A stretch of DNA of 10,387 nt. It comes from CAYPZL01 sp964415045 (lineage in GTDB: Bacteria; Planctomycetota; Phycisphaerae; Sedimentisphaerales; Anaerobacaceae). The stretch is taken from assembly GCA_964415045.1 (NCBI GenBank), contig CAYPZL010000190.1:1-10387 (forward strand). Reading direction: 5' to 3'. The translations under genes and the position numbers were made by a program. Numbering within the stretch: the first letter of the stretch is position 1; every line of letters starts with the position of its first letter. Shown here one piece after another: positions 6,609 to 10,387 of the stretch. The notes beneath the pieces were generated by a model. That model was not told the origin of the DNA and did not search any database. It saw only the letters and a list, made by a program, of their open reading frames with translations.

Positions 6609-8267
6609 ATGGATGAGCAAGACAAGGTCGGCGGCTCGACGGACAGCGAGCGGGTTCAGTTCGGTCAGCCCCGGCGCTACCTGATTAACATCGATTCGAT
6701 GGCGACGAACCAGCTTTTCGCCGATTGCGTCGTCGTAGGCGCGGGCCTGGCGGGCCTGCGGGCGGCGCTGGAGGTGGCCAAACGACGCAACGTTATCGTC
6801 GTCTGCAAAGGCAGCCTGGAAGACTCCAACACCTGGAAGGCCCAGGGCGGAATCGCTTCGGTCCTCAACGAGGACGATACGTTCGAGTCGCACATTGCCG
6901 ACACCTTGGAAACCGGTTGCGGCATCTGCGACGAAGCGACCGTCGGGCAGGTGGTGCGCAAGGGCCCGGCGCTGATCCGGGAGCTGCGCCAGTGGGGCAC
7001 GCAATTCGATCTGGTGGACGGACACATTGATACGACTCTCGAAGGCGGGCACTCGCGAGCCCGCATCATCCACGCCCACGGGGATGAGACCGGCCGGGCC
7101 GTCGCCGAGACCCTCATCGACACCGTCAGGAACACGCCGGGCATCAAGGTCATCGAGTATTTCTTCACCGTCGATCTGCTCACCGACGAAGAAGATCGCT
7201 GCTGCGGCATCATCGGCATGGACAAGGATCGGGGCCTCCAGATCATTTGGGCCGCCAACACCATCCTGGCCAGCGGCGGCGTCGGCCAGTTGTATCGCGA
7301 GACCACCAACCCCTCCGGCGCCACCGCCGACGGGCTGGCCATGGCCTACCGCGCCGGCGCGGTCCTGCGCGACATGGAGTTTCTCCAGTTTCATCCGACC
7401 ACGCTCTACGTCGCCGGCGCTTCGCGGGCGCTGATTACCGAGACGCTGCGGGGCGAGGGGGCCTACCTGCTCGATGCCCAGGGGCAGCGCTTCATGAGGG
7501 ACTACCACGAGGCCGGGGAGCTGGCTCCCCGCGACGTCGTGAGCCGGGCGATCCTGGCCCAGATGCGCAAGACCGAATCGACGCACGTTTACCTCGACAT
7601 CCGGCACCTCGACAAGGAATTTTTCGCCAAGCGATTTCCGCTGATCAGCGACCTGGTGGAGAGCTTCGACATCGACGTCGCCCACGATCTGATCCCGGTG
7701 CGGCCCAGCGCTCATTACATGATCGGCGGGGTCAAGACCGATGCGACCGGCCGCACCAGCATCGAGAATCTCTACGCCTGCGGGGAGGTTGCCTCCACCG
7801 GGCTGCACGGCGCCAATCGCCTCGGCAGCAACTCGCTGCTGGAGGGGCTCGTCTTCGGGACCGTGGCGGGCGAGGCGGTCTCGGCCGGGCACAAGGCCGA
7901 TGTCACGTCCATGAAGCATCCCGCCATCCAATACAGCATCCCCCATTCCGACCGCAGCCGGCTCGACGCCGCCGACGTCCGAAACGCCCTGCGCGCCCTG
8001 ATGTGGCGCAACGTCGGCATCACGCGCAAGGCCCAGCCCCTGGCCGAGGCTCAGGAGATCATCCGCTTCTGGCACCGCTACGTGATGGACAAGGCCTTCG
8101 ACAGCCCGGACGGCTGGGAATGCCAGAACATGCTCACGGTCTCGCTGCTGATGGCCCACGCCGCGGAGCTGCGGAAAGAAAGCCGGGGCGTTCACTACCG
8201 CATGGACTACACGCAGACCGACGACGAGCGTTTCAAGAAGCACATCGAGCTCGTGTGCTCACGGTGA
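6609..8267 (+). CDS. nadB: L-aspartate oxidase
   Basis: FAD enzyme that oxidises L-aspartate to iminoaspartate, which NadA converts to quinolinate for NAD synthesis. Length 552 aa (family about 530-550). Motifs: dinucleotide-binding GAGLAG (44-49), AQGGIAS (78-84), EGGHSRARIIHA (145-156), QFHPT (260-264), RGEGAYL (281-287), APRDVVSRAI with the likely catalytic Arg308, SAHYMIGGV (367-375) and GLHGANRLGSNSLLE (398-412). The EGGHS motif and HGANR context favour aspartate oxidase over succinate dehydrogenase or fumarate reductase flavoproteins. The helical C-terminal domain is complete. The start at 6609 keeps the RRYLINIDS segment before the FAD motif; the Shine-Dalgarno is weak (GGTAG). nadA and nadC are not in this window. 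The 3' end overlaps the convergent glycosyltransferase gene by 9 bp. Confidence 0.95.
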   Translation: MDEQDKVGGSTDSERVQFGQPRRYLINIDSMATNQLFADCVVVGAGLAGLRAALEVAKRRNVIVVCKGSLEDSNTWKAQGGIASVLNEDDTFESHIADTLETGCGICDEATVGQVVRKGPALIRELRQWGTQFDLVDGHIDTTLEGGHSRARIIHAHGDETGRAVAETLIDTVRNTPGIKVIEYFFTVDLLTDEEDRCCGIIGMDKDRGLQIIWAANTILASGGVGQLYRETTNPSGATADGLAMAYRAGAVLRDMEFLQFHPTTLYVAGASRALITETLRGEGAYLLDAQGQRFMRDYHEAGELAPRDVVSRAILAQMRKTESTHVYLDIRHLDKEFFAKRFPLISDLVESFDIDVAHDLIPVRPSAHYMIGGVKTDATGRTSIENLYACGEVASTGLHGANRLGSNSLLEGLVFGTVAGEAVSAGHKADVTSMKHPAIQYSIPHSDRSRLDAADVRNALRALMWRNVGITRKAQPLAEAQEIIRFWHRYVMDKAFDSPDGWECQNMLTVSLLMAHAAELRKESRGVHYRMDYTQTDDERFKKHIELVCSR

Positions 8268-9032
8268 CGCCGCCGGCGCGGGTGTCCCTCCGCCGGCGCC
8301 GGGCAGGGCGTCCGGATCGATGCCGAAGTGCCACAGATGTTCCGGCCTGGCGGGCACGTCCTTGCGGACCATCCGGAACGGATTGTCGCTGTCCACGACG
8401 TTCTTGAGGTTCTGGGCGTGGATGACCTGTACCCAGTACGGCTTGTCCTTGATGTAGTGTTTCTTCACTTCTCGCGGGATGCGGCAGTGACCCCACTGGC
8501 AGATGGAGCGCGGGTCCTCCGAGCTTTCCACCAGGGTGGGACAGTTGTTGAGCCAGTACTCCATGAACCACGCGCGCCGGTCGGTCAGGTCCATGATGAG
8601 CCCGAAGGGGAAGACGATCACCCAGGGTTTTTCCCGTTCGGCGTGTTGGGCGGTCCATGTGGCCTGAAGGGTCTTGACTGTGTCGCGGTGGAAGGCGTCG
8701 TCGTTGTCGATGCGGGTGGTGATCAGGTCGTACCGGCCCGGCGCGAAACTCTGCAGCCAGGGGATCCGGCCGTCCGTGGGGTAGATCAGCTTCATGTTGG
8801 CGTAGCCGCTGCTCTCCAGCGTCCGGATGTAGCGCTCGGGGGTCCGCCGGTCCATCAGGACCAGCTAGGTGAAGTTCTGGCAGGTCTGTCCGGCGATGGA
8901 CGGCAGCGTGATCGTGGCGAACAGTCGGAGGCGATGCTCCATCCAGAGATCGGGCGGAACCCGCAGGGCAGTCTTGGGGTCGTAGAGGCCGGCGTTGAAG
9001 CGGGTCAGGATGTAGTGCTTGAACGAATCCAT
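8259..9032 (-). pseudogene. Putative rhamnosyltransferase-type glycosyltransferase interrupted by an in-frame TAG
   Basis: Reading through one stop gives a continuous 257-residue protein. It resembles the putative rhamnosyl transferase family: MDSFKHYILTRFNAGLY at the start, LPSIAGQTCQNFT (43-55), LVLMDRRTPERY (57-68), and the acidic RIDNDD (107-112), a DxD-like nucleotide-sugar/metal site. The stop at 8865-8867 is codon 56, between QNFT and LVLMD, where relatives usually carry Trp; TGG to TAG is a single change. Flanking residues on both sides stay in frame, so this is one nonsense change, not a frameshift. As written, translation yields a 55-aa fragment. TAG also ends pyrG and the DUF190 gene here, so general TAG reassignment is unlikely. 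It is the last gene after crcB and DUF190, 20 bp behind the latter. Alternatives are a sequencing error, a strain-level mutation, or restart at Met60. Confidence 0.8.
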
Positions 9033-9052
9033 GCGCCGATTCGGGGTCTTTC

Positions 9053-9418
9053 CTACGTGCCTCTGTGCCCTCCCCCGGTCGATGGCTCTCGGCCGCTGCG
9101 ATAAAAGTGGATGTTCACGTCTTGCAGGGTGGCGATGCCCTCTTCGATTACCTCGTCGACGATTTCGAGGAAGCTCTGGATGTTCTCCTTTGTGTCCACG
9201 ATCTCGACGACGATGGGCAGGTCCTGGGACAGGCGGAGGATCTTGGCGGTGTGCATGCGGCTGTGGGCTCCGAACCCTTCCAGGCCGCGCAGCACCGTCG
9301 CCCCGGCCATGTGACGCTGCCGCGCCTGACGCACCAGCCATTCATACAACGCCGTGCCCTCGTGCCGGTCGCTCTCGCCGATGAAGATCCGCAGCAGTTG
9401 TCCGTCCTTGCCAAGCAT
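9053..9418 (-). CDS. DUF190 (PII-like) protein, crcB partner
   Basis: Small cytoplasmic protein of 121 aa of the DUF190 family, which has a PII-like fold and is often encoded next to crcB/fluC; its biochemical role is not settled, though a sensing or regulatory part in fluoride handling is a common suggestion. Visible family features: LLRIFIGESDRHEG (8-21), LYEWLVRQAR (24-33), AGATVLRGLEGFGAHSRMHT (38-57), ILRLSQDLPIVVEIVD (60-75) and a closing beta strand DVNIHFY (100-106). The C-terminal 15 residues are a Gly/Arg/Ser-rich tail. The start at 9418 follows a weak CGGGGTAA ribosome-binding stretch. crcB lies upstream on the same strand, now separated by the 167-bp repeat element; the broken glycosyltransferase follows 20 bp downstream. 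Confidence 0.9.
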   Translation of the reverse strand: MLGKDGQLLRIFIGESDRHEGTALYEWLVRQARQRHMAGATVLRGLEGFGAHSRMHTAKILRLSQDLPIVVEIVDTKENIQSFLEIVDEVIEEGIATLQDVNIHFYRSGREPSTGGGHRGT

Positions 9419-9434
9419 CTGTTACCCCGAGAAG

Positions 9435-9601
9435 TTCTGCAAAATGGACAGTAGGCTTATATTCTTCAAGGAAATCGTTGGTTTGATTTCCTTGAAGAAG
9501 GGTTCTGTATACCCATACGCAAAGCACTTCCGTTCTCGGGAGGAAAAATCGCGAAGAAGATTTTTCCTCCCTAAAGTAAGCCTACTCTCCATTTTGCAGA
9601 A
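9435..9601. mobile_element. 167-bp MITE-like element with cloverleaf folding
   Basis: The terminal inverted repeats at 9435-9459 and 9577-9601 are 25 bp with one mismatch; each begins TTCTGCAAAATGG when read inward. Inside are two perfect hairpins: arms 9462-9476 and 9485-9499 (15 bp, loop GTTGGTTT), and arms 9538-9550 and 9559-9571 (13 bp, loop GCGAAGAA). A minor GGGT/ACCC pair (9500-9503, 9511-9514) lies between them. The single strand can thus fold as a long stem with two or three arms. It is AT-rich against GC-rich neighbours and encodes no transposase. It lies 6 bp after the crcB stop and 16 bp before the DUF190 start. Target duplication is unclear; a 3-bp ACT is possible if the ends are set one base inward. 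Partial copies lie at both window edges. Size and style recall Correia elements of Neisseria, but the sequence family is not one I recognise. Confidence 0.8.
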
Positions 9602-9607
9602 GTCCAC

Positions 9608-9988
9608 TCACCACCTGAGATTCGATAGTCCGTATCCGATCGCCACAGCGGCGAACCCGAGGATCAAGTGCAGCCCTACGTACAGCAGAGCCGCCGGCGC
9701 TTCCCTGTCGCGCAGCAACGCCATCGTCTCGTAGCCGAACGTCGAGAACGTCGTGAAGCCGCCCAGCAGCCCGACCAGGAGAAACAGCCGAACCGGCGGA
9801 CTGAAAAGCTCGACGTTGTCCGCCCACCCGCCCAGCAGGCCGATCAGCAGGCAGCCGAGAATGTTCACGCCCAGGGTCCCATAGGGGAAAAACGGGCTGT
9901 CCGAGAGCCGTTGGATCCAGCCCGAAATGAGGTATCGAAACACCGAGCCCGTGAACCCCCCGAGCCCGACCATGATGAGATTTCGCAT
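9608..9988 (-). CDS. crcB: Fluoride channel/exporter CrcB (FluC)
   Basis: Inner-membrane fluoride channel that works as a dual-topology homodimer and lets F- leave the cytoplasm. The 126 aa match the family. Four hydrophobic segments lie at about 4-22, 38-55, 67-90 and 99-121. Signatures: GGFTGSVFRY (10-19), GTLGVNILGCLLIG (37-50, with the conserved Asn42), and GGFTTFSTFGYE (76-87), which carries the phenylalanines of the fluoride path and the central Na+-binding break of the third helix. The start at 9988 follows a GAGGAT ribosome-binding site. A good promoter lies at 10039-10067. Downstream on the same strand come the repeat element, the DUF190 gene and the glycosyltransferase. A fluoride riboswitch often precedes crcB, but the roughly 44-nt leader here is short and I do not see its consensus. 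Confidence 0.95.
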   Translation of the reverse strand: MRNLIMVGLGGFTGSVFRYLISGWIQRLSDSPFFPYGTLGVNILGCLLIGLLGGWADNVELFSPPVRLFLLVGLLGGFTTFSTFGYETMALLRDREAPAALLYVGLHLILGFAAVAIGYGLSNLRW

Positions 9989-10038
9989 CGACTATCCTCA
10001 TACCGAAAACCTGTTACCGCAACGCGCGGTACCAACCA

Positions 10039-10067
10039 AGTGTAAAACCCTCCCAAACAAGCGTCAA
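10039..10067 (-). promoter_or_regulatory. Sigma70-type promoter of the crcB operon
   Basis: On the minus strand: -35 TTGACG (10062-10067, 5/6), a 17-bp spacer, and -10 TACACT (10039-10044, 4/6). This predicts a start near 10032 and a leader of about 44 nt, which contains a small ACCGC/GCGGT stem and the crcB ribosome-binding site. Confidence 0.6.
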
Positions 10068-10341
10068 GCGCAGAGGCGCCGGGCTCCCATTGCGGAGTTG
10101 CGATTGCCGATTGGAGATTCGCACCACCAGGGTCCGTCAGTCCCCAATCCGCAATCTCCACTCCCCACTCCCCCTGGTCTCCCTGAACCCGCTTTGGCGC
10201 AATGCTGGTCGCCTCGCGGGCAAATAATCAACTCCACGAGTACTGTGGATGGGCTTCAGCCCATGCGGTTTCTCTGGAAATACGGAAGCCTTCTTGGTAC
10301 AATAGCGAACGCGTCGCAGACAAATAATCAATAATCAAGTA
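10068..10341. other. Non-coding stretch right of the crcB promoter
   Basis: No coding character. It contains a perfect short hairpin ATGGGC-TTCA-GCCCAT (10249-10264), the 10-bp word CAAATAATCA twice (10221-10230 and 10321-10330), and low-complexity words built on AATCTCC and its inverse around 10090-10165. A possible plus-strand promoter (TGGAAA at 10275, 17-bp spacer, TACAAT at 10298-10303) points out of the window; it is weak evidence only. Confidence 0.45.
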
Positions 10342-10387
10342 GAGTTTTGCAAAATGGAGATTAGGCTTATATTCTTCAAGGAAATCG
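10342..10387 (+). repeat. Truncated copy of the 167-bp cloverleaf element (right window edge)
   Basis: GAGTTTTGCAAAATGG, then ATTAGGCTTA, then the first hairpin arm, ending in the loop at the last base. It matches the left end of the complete element at 9435 onward with about four differences over 46 bases, and it matches the left-edge copy even more closely. The element interior lies beyond the window. Confidence 0.85.

Noticed and set aside
6588..8243. Long open frame (551 codons) on the minus strand opposite nadB
   Set aside because: Complement of a clear nadB; no family motifs and typical mirror composition.
8865..8867. TAG recoded as pyrrolysine or another amino acid
   Set aside because: Relatives carry Trp at this site, TAG terminates pyrG and the DUF190 gene normally, and no readthrough signal is seen; a TGG to TAG mutation is simpler.
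8328..9104. 258-codon plus-strand frame opposite the glycosyltransferase
   Set aside because: It is the antisense of recognised glycosyltransferase sequence and shows no domain motifs of its own.
9422..9607. Possible 61-aa protein encoded by the 167-bp repeat
   Set aside because: The frame is made by the inverted repeats themselves: the two strands give similar peptides because the DNA is palindromic. No ribosome-binding site supports it.
9989..10038. Fluoride riboswitch before crcB
   Set aside because: The predicted leader is only about 44 nt, and the conserved riboswitch core is not visible there or in the next 100 bases upstream.

Overview
The window looks like a piece of a Gram-negative planctomycete-type genome, most likely class Phycisphaerae or a relative; this is inferred from protein style, not from a marker gene. 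Pointers are two large pseudopilins with the GFTLIELLVVIA N-terminus and a C-terminal H-x9-D motif (a protein type abundant in Planctomycetota), a Kdo-activating enzyme that implies lipopolysaccharide-type surface sugars, an N-terminally extended and divergent CTP synthase, and a GC-rich background with sizeable intergenic gaps. Ten genes are supported: nine look intact and one is broken by a stop codon.

Layout. 1-51 is the end of a repeat cut by the window edge. 255-452 (+) encodes a 65-residue protein of unknown function. 562-1422 and 1614-2423 (both -) are two pseudopilin-like genes, with an intrinsic terminator at 473-505 after the first. 2424-3083 is non-coding and holds a 106-bp imperfect palindromic element (2890-2995). 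3084-3509 (-) is fucU, with a good promoter at 3559-3586. 3868-6432 (+) is a kdsB-pyrG operon: PyrG makes CTP, which KdsB uses to activate Kdo. 6609-8267 (+) is nadB, the first step of NAD synthesis from aspartate, with its own promoter and a structured leader that includes a terminator-like hairpin.

From 9988 down to 8259 on the minus strand runs a small operon: crcB/fluC (fluoride channel), a DUF190 PII-like gene, and a glycosyltransferase of the putative rhamnosyltransferase type. The glycosyltransferase is interrupted by an in-frame TAG at a position where the family normally has Trp. Its 3' end overlaps the convergent nadB by 9 bp.

The most unusual item is a 167-bp AT-rich element at 9435-9601, sitting exactly between crcB and the DUF190 gene. 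It has 25-bp terminal inverted repeats and two perfect internal hairpins (15 and 13 bp, each with an 8-nt loop), so one strand can fold into a cloverleaf. Both ends of the window (1-51 and 10342-10387) are truncated copies of the same element in opposite orientation. This suggests a multi-copy, non-autonomous repeat family and possibly an assembly that broke at these repeats. Other points are a CTP synthase whose glutaminase triad Glu is replaced by Cys, and the structured nadB leader.
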